Assembly: GCF_000313135.1 (NCBI RefSeq)
Contig: NW_004457618.1
Span: forward strand, 197,099-235,445
Source of the DNA: Acanthamoeba castellanii str. Neff
Lineage: Eukaryota; Discosea; Longamoebia; Acanthamoebidae
Reading direction: 5' to 3'
Length of the DNA: 38,347 bases
Shown: piece after piece, positions 1-7,823 of the stretch
How positions within the stretch are numbered: position 1 is the stretch's first letter
Layout: every line of letters starts with the position of its first letter
Notes under the pieces: generated by a model
Seen by the model: the letters and a program-made list of their open reading frames with translations, nothing else
What the model was told of the DNA's origin: nothing
Database searches by the model: none
Program-made: the position numbers and the translations under genes

Positions 1-535
1 CCTGCGCGAGCTGGCGCACCTTGGCGTCCATCAGCCCGAAGATGCCTTGGCCGCCGCCTTCGTGTTGACGATGATGCTGTAGCTCGTCCTTGCCCAACGG
101 GGCAGAGGCCGCCATGGTCGTGCGTGTCATCGCGTAGGAGTTGATGTTGCTACTGATGTCCATGCACACCTCGTCACCTACGCGCTGCCGCAAAGTGGAA
201 GTAGTGGCCATCTGCGACAGGGGAGTGGGCAAGAAGTGGTGGTATGCCTGCGCAGCCGACGACGAAGGGCTGGGTGAGGCACCACCGACGTAGGTGGCGA
301 CAGAGGCGAAGAGGGGCTCGCAGTCGGAATCGTTGAAGGGGTCTTCGAAAAGCGGTGACGAAGATGCCGAAGATGAAATCGAAGATGGCGAAGCTGGGGA
401 CGAAGGGGACAGGAATGGCGAGGCTGGGGCAGAGCTGTTTGGTCGCAGTCGTGGCAGGGAGCGGTCGCCGAGTGGTGCACTGCCGCCGCTTCCTCCCTTT
501 CTCTTGTTGTTGTTGGTGAGTACAAGTTGCTGCAT
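1..535 (-). CDS. Unrecognised Ser/Pro-rich protein, 5' part only
   Basis: An open frame runs from an ATG at 535 leftwards off the window edge, 178 codons without a stop. The first 30 residues are Asn/Lys/Gly-rich. A long Ser/Pro/Ala-rich stretch follows, then a more ordinary segment near the edge (about residues 100-178) that reads VGDEVCMDISSN and GGGQGIFGLMDAKVRQLAQ. That last part has mixed composition and looks like the start of a folded or coiled region. I recognise no domain and assign no function. Overlapping frames on both strands are equally long because the DNA is GC-rich, so the frame choice rests on composition near the edge and on the absence of stops. The remainder of the gene lies outside the window. 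Confidence 0.5.
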   Translation of the reverse strand, partial: MQQLVLTNNNKRKGGSGGSAPLGDRSLPRLRPNSSAPASPFLSPSSPASPSSISSSASSSPLFEDPFNDSDCEPLFASVATYVGGASPSPSSSAAQAYHHFLPTPLSQMATTSTLRQRVGDEVCMDISSNINSYAMTRTTMAASAPLGKDELQHHRQHEGGGQGIFGLMDAKVRQLAQ

Positions 536-1369
536 CGTCCGCTCGTGCGTCATGGCTCTTTCTTTGGCTCTCTGGTCCGTTCGCACTCGTGCGTCGTAGG
601 TCACCTCTCGGGCCTCTCTTGTCTTGACAAGGGCTCCACACACTCGCCTGACCTTCTTCTCTACTCCTCCACCGCACGACTCGTCTTTCTTTCTCTCTCT
701 TTTCCCAATCCCTCCAAGCGTGAGGAAACACGACCGGCTGCTTCGGGGTCTCAAACGGGAGAAGGGCGCGCGACAGCCAGCACACAGGGACTCGTCTCGC
801 ACACAACAGAGGAAGAAAGATAGAAAAGCCCCTGGACTGCGCCTTCTTCAAGCTCCTCTCGCTTGTGGTTGTGGTGGCAGGCTCGCAGCTGCAACACGCC
901 CTCCCGCACACGGCACGAGACCCGGGACTGTCGCACGAACCCGCGCCGTAAGTTACTTGATGCCCCCGGAAATTTCACCAGGTGTCAACCACATGTGTCG
1001 CATTCCTGGGTGACGCGCACATTCCAGACACATGCTGGCGGTTGAGGGCTCCAACCCGAACACGTTTCTAACCCATAGCCGAGTTATGCATCTAAAAACT
1101 CCCACCGTGGCCGCGAACGCGACATGGCGAACAACATGTGCGCTGTCAAGATTAAGCGAGACAAGCCACGCGACAGTCAGTTGGCGGCCAACTACTCAAG
1201 AACTTCTTCTTTTTGCGCCGGAATGGCCACGCCAAAGTAACCGTGGAGCACCCAGCGCACGGGTGGTTGGTGCGGCGTTCCCCTAGAGCGAGGGAGATGA
1301 GGATGAAGATAAGGGGGCGTGGGTGATGAAGGGTGAGAGTCTTCTCTCTCTTCGTTCTCCCGTTGGCGA
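536..1369. other. Intergenic region upstream of the 1-535 gene
   Basis: About 830 bases between the start of the left-edge gene and the stop codon of the next minus-strand gene. It holds pyrimidine-rich stretches (about 640-710) and several overlapping open frames of 60-130 codons with Arg/Ser/Pro-rich, shadow-like composition. I see no conserved motif, repeat or RNA gene. It presumably contains the promoter and 5' UTR of the left-edge gene and the 3' UTR of the 1370-2257 gene. Confidence 0.4.
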
Positions 1370-2257
1370 TTATGTGGATTGGCTGGAGGTTGTGTCTTGG
1401 CTGGAGGTAGCGGCCTCTCGGGTTGTGGTGGTAGCATCGGCTGGAGGAAAGGGACCACCACGTACGACACCGGCCGCAGCGAGGCGTCGGTTGCGCTGCG
1501 AGGCGAGCATGTAGACCTTGAAGTTGGCGACGGCGGCGAAGGCGGCGGCGATGAGCGACGGCAAAACGATGTGTGGAGTGAAGGAAAGGAGGAGCGTGGC
1601 GACCAGCAGGTAGCCCACGTGGGTGGAGAGGATGTAGGCGTCGACGGTGGACGTGGGCGGCAGGTTCTTCTGCGTGAACAGGTTGTTCTGCGCCTCACTG
1701 GTGTAGGCCGAAAGCAGCACACGGTCCATGGCACGGTCCACCGCGAACACGCCCGCGAGGAAGCCGGCCGTGCCCAGCCCCGTCCGAGCAAATGTGCGTT
1801 TCGCCAACTGCAGCGACACGCCGCGACCGCACACGACACATGACACAACGCTGGCATGAGTGGGTGAACGAGCCAGGGAGCGGTTGTGCGGGGTACCAGC
1901 GCTCGGGCGGCCGGCATGAGGGGCAGCCACTCGTTTGGCTGCTGTTGGCTCCACTTGCCGAATCGGCGGCCCATCCGCAGGAAGCCGTAGAGCGAGCCCA
2001 CAGCCGCCGCCGTGCAAATGCCTACACGCGTGCCACCGGGTGAGTGCACAGCGTGAGAGAAAGAGAGTACTGACCAGTAGAGTCCAATGCAAAAAGGGAG
2101 GGGGACCCATACCGATGCCCCACAAGCCGAGGTAGGTGAAGGGATCGTTCTTGATGCCGTAGGCCGCGGTGGCCGACCCGCGCAGCACGATCGGCCGTGT
2201 TCGCTCCGTGTGGTTTTGCATCGCCGCTAGTCCGCCTGCGCAGCCGTGGATCACCAT
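1370..2257 (-). CDS. Small multi-pass membrane protein, unrecognised
   Basis: Three exons join in phase: 2113-2257, 1897-2021 and 1370-1807. Introns are GTATGG..GTAG and GTACCC..GCAG. The product is 235 residues. Hydrophobic segments include the stretch around YLGLWGIGICTAAAVGSLY (about 42-60), GLGTAGFLAGVFAV (about 98-111), and a strong pair around HVGYLLVATLLLSF and IVLPSLIAAAFAAVANFKVY (about 155-195). The C-terminal 40 residues are Thr/Ser-rich and polar. The first Met is at 2257; Met13 is an alternative start. I do not recognise the family. The size and Gly/Ala-rich hairpins would fit a small organelle membrane protein, but that is only a guess. The gene is supported mainly by two clean splice joins that restore one continuous frame with sensible composition. 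Confidence 0.65.
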   Translation of the reverse strand: MVIHGCAGGLAAMQNHTERTRPIVLRGSATAAYGIKNDPFTYLGLWGIGMGPPPFLHWTLLVSTLFLSRCALTRWHACRHLHGGGCGLALRLPADGPPIRQVEPTAAKRVAAPHAGRPSAGTPHNRSLARSPTHASVVSCVVCGRGVSLQLAKRTFARTGLGTAGFLAGVFAVDRAMDRVLLSAYTSEAQNNLFTQKNLPPTSTVDAYILSTHVGYLLVATLLLSFTPHIVLPSLIAAAFAAVANFKVYMLASQRNRRLAAAGVVRGGPFPPADATTTTREAATSSQDTTSSQST

Positions 2258-2392
2258 CGTAAGAAGAGCGCACGCGTGCGCAGTGCTGAAGAGCGTCGTG
2301 AACCGTTCAGCTGGACAAGAGGAACGGTACCCGAAACAGCAACACCGGCCAGCACCGCCACCGAAAATTTGGGCACCGCGAGCAGCCCCACC

Positions 2393-2422
2393 TTCAATAA
2401 AAATATTAATATTTTTATTGAA
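2393..2422. repeat. 30-bp perfect AT-rich palindrome
   Basis: The left arm TTCAATAAAAATATT is followed without a spacer by its exact reverse complement. It lies just upstream of the minus-strand gene that starts at 2257, at a sharp change from GC-rich to AT-rich DNA. It could be a cruciform-prone site or a fold-back element remnant. A bidirectional poly(A)-signal cluster is also possible, because AATAAA occurs on both strands. Confidence 0.8.
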
Positions 2423-2707
2423 GTTATTCCTTGGATAAAATTACATATTTTTATTGTTATTTCCTGCCGTTATTGTATATTTATTTTATTACAATAATCA
2501 ACAAATCGAATTGGACGAACCTGCCACTGGCGTTGCGCGGCATCGCGTTCAAGAAATCGATTCAGCACGAGCGATGGCGTGGGCACAACAGCCTCCTCTG
2601 CCGAGGTGGACAGCAGTCGGTCTCGCGATCTTGAAGCCGAATTCCACAGAATGCGTGAGAAAGAAAGAGCAGATCAGAGCGCTTGCACGCCGGAGCTTAC
2701 CCGGAAA

Positions 2708-2778
2708 AGCTGAGCCGCGTGTTGGGCGTGCCCAACCTCAGCTGATGAACCATCAGTGTGCGCACCGCCGCGGTGCGC
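2708..2778. repeat. Cluster of three inverted repeats
   Basis: Three stems follow one another. The first pairs AGCTGAG (2708-2714) with CTCAGCT (2737-2743) around an inner GTTGGGC/GCCCAAC stem with a two-base loop. The second pairs CTGATG (2742-2747) with CATCAG (2751-2756). The third pairs GCGCACCGC (2760-2768) with GCGGTGCGC (2770-2778). No coding frame here is convincing. This could be a structured non-coding RNA or a DNA structural element; a CTGATGA string and a later CTGA weakly recall C and D boxes of snoRNAs. Confidence 0.55.
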
Positions 2779-3547
2779 TTCATCTTTCCCTGATTGACTT
2801 TTTCACCGCAGTTGGGAGAATAGAATTAAAAAAGTGGCCTTGTTTTCTATTTCTATTTCTATTTCTATTTTCGAAAAGGGGATCCAGCAGTTGGGAGAAT
2901 ACAGAATAAAAGGGAAAAAAAGAATAGGATAAGTGATGTGGCAAAGTGTGCAAGATATTGAAAAATTGTCCAATCTATCTGAACCACTGAAGCTAATTTG
3001 TTGTTTAGTCGGTCTTTTTAACCAAAGGCTTGGGGCCTGATTTGGCCAATAAAGGAAACAAAAGTGAAACTCCATTTCCACGACGTACACCTGGGGGTCG
3101 TAGGTGGAACTCGACCGGACTGAAAGTCTCAGGTTGACTGAAAGTACGAAACAGGAAAAGGGTGATGTACTGTTTTGCGGTTGTTCTCCGGGCAGGCAAG
3201 CACCTATGGAGCGGATTGCGAGAAGAACGAGAAAGGAGAGGTTTTGAATGTTATCACCGCTGCACACCACTTCTGGAAGCCCCGCGGTAGACTAGAGAGC
3301 GGAGTGCAGGAACCAAAACGGTGGTGGAGGAGGGAGGAACTGGGTCAGCCAGGGCACAGTCTTCATCGACGGGCGGCCATTATCTCGACTGCCTATTCTG
3401 TTCTCCTGAAGGTACACATGGTCATCACCACTGTTGAAGGGCGAGTGTTGAAGAGGATGATTAGGAGAAGTTGCGTAGCTGGGCTAGCGATAGTGTGACT
3501 TTTGCTTGTGCAACCACATTGTTTGCCAAACCTCCTAATCATCCTTT

Positions 3548-3582
3548 ATCCCACCTTATCGCCACATCCCACCTTATCGCCA
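3548..3582. repeat. Tandem duplication of an 18-bp unit
   Basis: The unit ATCCCACCTTATCGCCAC is present twice in direct tandem, the second copy lacking the final base match. It sits between the gene-poor region and the possible first exon of the helicase-associated-domain gene. No function can be read from it. Confidence 0.8.
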
Positions 3583-4088
3583 TCTTGGTTTCCTCCAGCT
3601 TTGGAAAGGCGTCACTTCCACGCAGCCCCGAGTGAGCACGGGACAGCAAGTGGGACTCGTCTCTGTCCCAGGTCCCAGCTGCTACATGCTGCTGGCCACC
3701 TCGTCCTTCGATCAGGTACGGTGCCTTCCTCATCTTTCTGCTATGGTAGTGAGAATGGGACCCACACATCAATCCCGCCTTTCCGACTTGCCCGAGTTCG
3801 CGGTCAGTTGGCCGCAAGCTCTATATAACAACCCCTGGGTCTGGAGGTTGGCCTTTGGCTCGGCGGCCGCTGCCCTGGCGAATAACTTTCCTTTCTGGCG
3901 CCTGGGGCCAAGAACCCCAGGTGGTGACAAGTCCCCTGACGTGTGTGTGCTTCTGTATGGTGGTGGTGTGTGTGCAGGAACGGGAGCAAGAGGCCTCTTG
4001 GCGCCACCGCACAATCACAAGCACAAGACAACACGGTACAAACAGAAGCAGCAGCTCCAAGCCACCGCAGCCCAACCAGCAACACAGC

Positions 4089-5990
4089 ATGAGCGGCAGC
4101 AGCGGCAGCGATGGAGAAGGCGCCATCGACGGTGTCAGCGTGGTCGATACGGCGGGTGGTGAGCGCCGAGCGCTCAACAACGAGCGAAGAGCCATCGCCG
4201 CCGAACGGCGCGGCATGAGGCGGGAGCGGGAGGCCATGCAGAGGGAGCGTGAGGCCATGCAGCGGGAGCGGGAGGCCATCGTCCGCGAGCGCGAGCGGTT
4301 CGACCTCGGGTGGAGCATGCTGGACCGGAGCAAGGCCGTCGTGGCCCAGGAGCTGCGCGCGGCCGGCGACGAGCGACAGGCCTGGCAGCGCAAGCGTGAG
4401 TGCCTCAAGCGCCGGAAGGCCGACATGCGCGCGTCCCTCGACGACCTCAAGCGACGCGAGGCCGACCTGAACGAGCGTGAAGCGCTGACGTCAGCACACC
4501 ACCGGCCGACCTCAGCGCTCCCGACCGTCAGCAGCAGCGGCGGTGACGGCCAAGCAAAGTCTGAGTCGGCGCAGCAGTACCAGCAGGTGGTCGAGGTGGC
4601 GCGGTTGCGGGTGGAGCTGGAGATGCAGCGCGAGCGGATCGAGAGCATACGTCAGGCGTGGGAGCAGTCGCTGGCCGAGGCGGAGAAGACCCGGGCCGAG
4701 ATCGAGCACCGGCGGGACGAGTGGGAGACGGAACGCGAGCGGCAGGCGCAGGAGCGGCGCGAGCTCGAACAGGAGCGGCAGCAGATCGCCAGCATGGTGA
4801 TCTCGTGTCGGCCTCACGGCGGCTTGCCGCACCTGCGCGACCTGCCGGGGATCGGGAACTCGCCGGTGGCGGCGGCCGCTGCTGCTACCGCCACGGACAC
4901 CAAGACGCCGCTGTCGCCGATCGTGGCCCTGGCTAGCGTGATGGGCGGCCCGCAGGGCCTGCACACCACCAGTCGCTCCGTCGACAGCTCCGCCGAGCCT
5001 CGGCACCACATCATCAGCGACTCGCCGCCGCGACCGCTCGAGCCAATCTTCCGACACTACGCCCACCAGCATCAGCATTGGCAGCCACCACGCCAGTATG
5101 AGGCCGTCAACGGTGCTCTCCATTCGCAGAATCCGTCATCGGTGCAACACACGCAGCACACGGAGCGGGTGCACAGTACCGCGCCCGACATCGAACCGCA
5201 GAGCGAAGACTGCGCCGGCATCGCGGCCACGGAGACGAAGGGGTCTTCGTTGTCATCGTCGATGAAGAATGGCGGCGTGCGGTCCAGTCCCGAGTGGCTG
5301 AGTTCGTCAGACGAGGACGAGGGCGGCGGCGAGGCGAGCAGCCAGCCGAGGAAGAAGCGTCAGCGACGGGACGTGCCCTCGTCCGACCTGTACGGACCCA
5401 GCAATATTCGAACGCGGAAGACGTGGGAGGAGCGTTTCGAAGATCTCAAGCGCTACAAGAAGCAGAACGGCCACCTCTGCATTCCCTACACAGGTGCGGC
5501 CCCACCACCTCGCTTCACCCCATAGACCGAGCGAGTAACAACAAAGTCAACACAACAACAACGAACAACACACATAACACCAACAGAAAAGGGTAGCTTG
5601 AAGCAGCTGTACGAGTGGATGTGCTCTCAGCGCAAGAACCACCGCAACCACGCCTTGAAGAAGGTACTCATTCTCTACGACACACACCACACACATACAT
5701 ATACACACACACACACCACGCACACACGATAAGTAGAGTGAGGGCTGATTGCTAAGAACGAGCAGGAGCGGTTCGAGAAACTCGATGCGCTGGGCTTCCC
5801 GTGGATGGTCAAGCGAGACGCGGCACCCAGGGTCCAGGCGGAAACCAAGCAGCAGCTTTCGTCGGGGTTCTCGGTCCACAAGGGTCCCTTCCAGCTGCCC
5901 TCCCTCGCGACGGCCCTGCAGGAGGCGCTCGATCAGTGCTCTCCGCCCTCCAGCGGCGGCGACTCTTACCCCAACTGGACCAATGAATAG
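4089..5990 (+). CDS. Coiled-coil protein with C-terminal helicase-associated domain
   Basis: Exons 4089-5493, 5587-5663 and 5766-5990 join in phase to give 568 residues. Residues about 25-250 are Arg/Glu-rich with repeated REREAMQ-type heptads, predicting a long charged coiled coil. Ser- and His/Gln-rich linker follows. A basic patch, RKKRQRR, sits near 425 and may be a nuclear signal. Residues about 445-511 match the helicase-associated (HA) repeat: TWEERFEDLKRYKKQNGHL, then LYEWMCSQRKNHRN, ending LDALGFPW. HA repeats usually occur in groups, sometimes beside a helicase; here there is one copy and no helicase. The last acceptor is a GAGCAG tandem site, so one Gln may be optional. A longer start is possible through an upstream exon 3686-3715 spliced to 3978 in phase, giving 615 residues. 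DNA binding is an inference from the family; no enzymatic role is visible. Confidence 0.75.
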
Positions 5991-5994
5991 CGGC

Positions 5995-6215
5995 GAGGGC
6001 AAGGCAGGCGAGGAAGCCAACGCGGGCGGCGCAGGCAAGGAAGCTGACGCGAGCGAGGAAGACGACGCGGGCGAGGAAGCTGATGTGGGCAACGCAGCCA
6101 AGGAAGACAACGCGGGCGAGGAAGCTGACGTGGGCTACGCAGCCAACGCAGGCGAGGAAGACAACGCGGCTGACGCGGGAGAGGAAGACGACGCAGCTGA
6201 CGCACGTGAGGATGG
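5995..6215 (+). repeat. Degenerate GGCGAGGAAG minisatellite with open acidic frame
   Basis: Directly after the stop at 5988-5990 an imperfect tandem array runs for about 220 bases. Its units are variants of GGCGAGGAAGCTGACGCG, mostly multiples of three. In the frame starting with an ATG at 5983, which overlaps the preceding stop as ATGAATAG, it stays open and would encode Ala/Gly/Glu/Asp repeats. It most likely belongs to the 3' UTR of the HA-domain gene, but an alternative acidic C terminus cannot be excluded. Confidence 0.6.
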
Positions 6216-6570
6216 TGTGGACAAGGGCAACAAATCTGTAGGTAAACAAATCAGCAAACACCAACATACTTTCATTACTAATCACCCACTTATGAACCAG
6301 ATTTGCCACATTCTTGATGATTTCTTGCTGACCGCGCTCGCCATATCACACACAATACCACAAACACATGTGCAATGGATACATCTTCTTACACCGTCAT
6401 CGTTTTCTGGTAATATAAAAGTGCATTTCTTCACAAGAAGGGAAACGCCCTTTCCGCGGCCCGTTTCTTATTTTTTTTCTTTTTTTCCAAGACAATAATA
6501 AAATCATTTTTCCTAATTGGTTCGACGCACCCCAATCCCACGCAACATTGACAAATCAATCTTGGCTGTT

Positions 6571-6656
6571 GTCGACGTAAAAGAAGCTTCGCACGGACCC
6601 GGTGACCACTAGGATCACGCCAAACGGAAGTCGACGTAAAAGAAGCTTCGCACGGA
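6571..6656. repeat. Two 27-bp direct repeats upstream of a secreted-protein gene
   Basis: An identical 27-base element beginning GTCGACGTAAAAGAAGC occurs at 6571-6597 and again at 6630-6656, 59 bases apart start to start. The second copy ends 63 bases before the ATG at 6720. The exact identity inside diverged flanks and the position suggest a promoter element, for instance a stage-specific binding site. It could also be a recent local duplication. Confidence 0.7.
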
Positions 6657-6719
6657 GTTGGTGGCCAACATAAATGGCTGGAAACCGACCATTTACCTCA
6701 CCTGCTCGGTACACACGCG

Positions 6720-7097
6720 ATGAACAACTCCGCCACTACACTGCTTATCCTGGCCCTTACCCTCGTAGCCTCGGCCCTGGTGGTTGAGGTACGTTTGCAG
6801 CCTCTCCTACAGCTCTCCGTTCGCGCAGCTTACCTGGATGCCATGGTGTCATAGGGCGTGCGCGTGGATAGCGCTTTTAACTGCCCTCGCGGCTATGGCT
6901 ACTGTGCAAACTACGGCACGTGCTGCGATCTCGACTACCAGTGCGCCGACCCTAGCCAGTGCTTCGGGGGTGAACCTGACAGCGCTCTCTACTGCCCTCG
7001 CGGCTATGGCTACTGTACAGGCCTTGGATGCTGCAATCTCGACTTCGGGTGCTCCGACCCCAGCCAGTGCTTCGGGGGTGGAGCCACAGTTAATTGA
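6720..7097 (+). CDS. Small secreted protein with two cysteine-knot-like repeats
   Basis: Two exons, 6720-6788 and 6855-7097, give 103 residues. Exon 1 encodes little more than a signal peptide (MNNSATTLLILALTL..., likely cleavage near residue 20). The mature part is two tandem copies of one module, residues 33-62 and 70-98: CPRGYGYC, then CC, LD, C, then DPSQCFGG. Each copy has six cysteines in the order C-C-CC-C-C. Spacings are 6, 5, 0, 5, 5 and 6, 4, 0, 5, 5. This framework is typical of inhibitor cystine knots (knottins). No cysteine is left over. Knottin-type folds serve as inhibitors, binding modules or defence peptides, so function cannot be assigned. The intron is GTACGT..CATAG. Two identical 27-bp elements precede the start. 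I know of no named family with this module. Confidence 0.8.
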
Positions 7098-7339
7098 TTG
7101 AAAAAACACGTTGGTGGTAGTATTAAACTTTTATTTCTGTTTTTTGTGAAGAACCTCGGCCACTACCAGATCCCCAGGTCGCTGGCTCTGCTCCACTCGT
7201 GCGCTATCTTGGTCTTGTACCCAATCGCTGCTTGTGGGGTTGGTGTCTGCTGACCGCCGGTGCCTGCGCGAGAGGAATGACATGCGTCTAGGATTCCGTC
7301 CTCAAGATAAATGGGCTGAGTACTGCTTGGTTTGAGTGT

Positions 7340-7736
7340 TCATGCCTTGAGCGAGGCATTGTTGACCTTCTCGACCTTGAATCGATTCCCCCAAAGCATC
7401 GCGTTGGCCTCCCTGGACAGAGGCAGCAGCTTCGTCGACGCCCGGAACTGGGCTCGGGCCTGTGCGTGCAGGTACACGCTGAGTCAATCGGCAAGGATGA
7501 ACCACCACATGAGAGCGCCCTTGAATGCCACACCGCGAACAGGCCCAGGAAGTAACTGTGGAAGTACTTCAGCAAGAAGACGCGCTTGACGTCCCACCGC
7601 CAGCCCTCCAGCTGGACGAGACGACCACCACCAGAACACACACACACACACACACACACAAACGAGAAACAACATGACACGACACACGACACGACACGAG
7701 ACGCAGCTGACACACAGAGAGACGCCAGGACATCAT
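7340..7736 (-). CDS. Small single-pass membrane protein, unrecognised
   Basis: Exons 7716-7736, 7532-7611 and 7340-7478 join in phase into 79 residues (MMSWRLS, then LEGWRWDVKRVFLLKYF..., then VYLHAQARAQF... ending NNASLKA). One hydrophobic helix spans about residues 17-38 and is preceded by Arg/Lys. Without the 53-base intron 7479-7531 the frame shows a one-base shift and an in-frame TGA, which makes the locus look like a pseudogene; splicing removes both. The first intron carries a (CA)n run. A further open segment on the same strand (about 7163-7265, reading AIGYKTKIAHEWSRASDLGIW to a TAG, preceded by GCGCAG) may be an extra last exon. It would need a GC donor or a donor inside exon 3. The size would suit a small mitochondrial membrane subunit, but I do not recognise it. 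Confidence 0.55.
7636..7660. repeat. (AC)n microsatellite in an intron
   Basis: About 12 AC dinucleotide units lie in the first intron of the 7340-7736 gene. They are followed at 7676-7700 by an ACACGAC-type tract like those in several other introns of this window. Read on the minus strand, the TG-rich sequence sits just before the acceptor. Confidence 0.9.
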
Positions 7737-7823
7737 ATGTAGATAGAAACAATTTTCGGTTCTGTACCGCACGATAGTTTAGAAAATAAATAGGGGACAG
7801 AGGGCTAGAGAGGAGCGAAACGT

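Larger units (their letters stand above)
2258..4088. other. Gene-poor region with AT-rich patches and hairpins
   Basis: The longest stretch without a convincing gene in the window. From 2380 to 2510 it is AT-rich and holds a perfect 30-bp palindrome. From 2708 to 2778 three hairpins lie back to back. A (TATTTC)n run follows near 2843-2871. A 14-nt direct copy, CAGTTGGGAGAATA, occurs at 2809-2822 and 2888-2901. Open frames here (for example 2803-3270 minus and 3175-3498 plus) resemble nothing I know. The 3686-3977 part may hold a short first exon and intron of the 4089 gene: ATG at 3686, donor GTACGG at 3716, acceptor GTGCAG ending at 3977. Confidence 0.45.

Noticed and set aside
174..911. A 245-codon open frame on the minus strand
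   Set aside because: Its composition is Arg/Pro/Leu shadow-like, it ends inside the better frame starting at 535, and no motif is visible.
2803..3270. A 155-codon minus-strand frame
   Set aside because: Part of it is translated from the (TATTTC)n repeat (EIEIEIE), and no family resemblance was found.
3175..3498. A 107-codon plus-strand frame in the gene-poor region
   Set aside because: It begins with TTG and not ATG, contains no recognised motif, and its surroundings show no matching splice sites.
6597..6625. A tRNA-like string (minus strand TGATCCTAGTGGTCA, similar to an A box)
   Set aside because: No B box, acceptor stem or anticodon arm can be formed at the right distance.
7340..7736. 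Pseudogene interpretation of the small membrane-protein locus
   Set aside because: A 53-base GT-AG intron removes both the frameshift and the stop, so an intact gene is the simpler reading.
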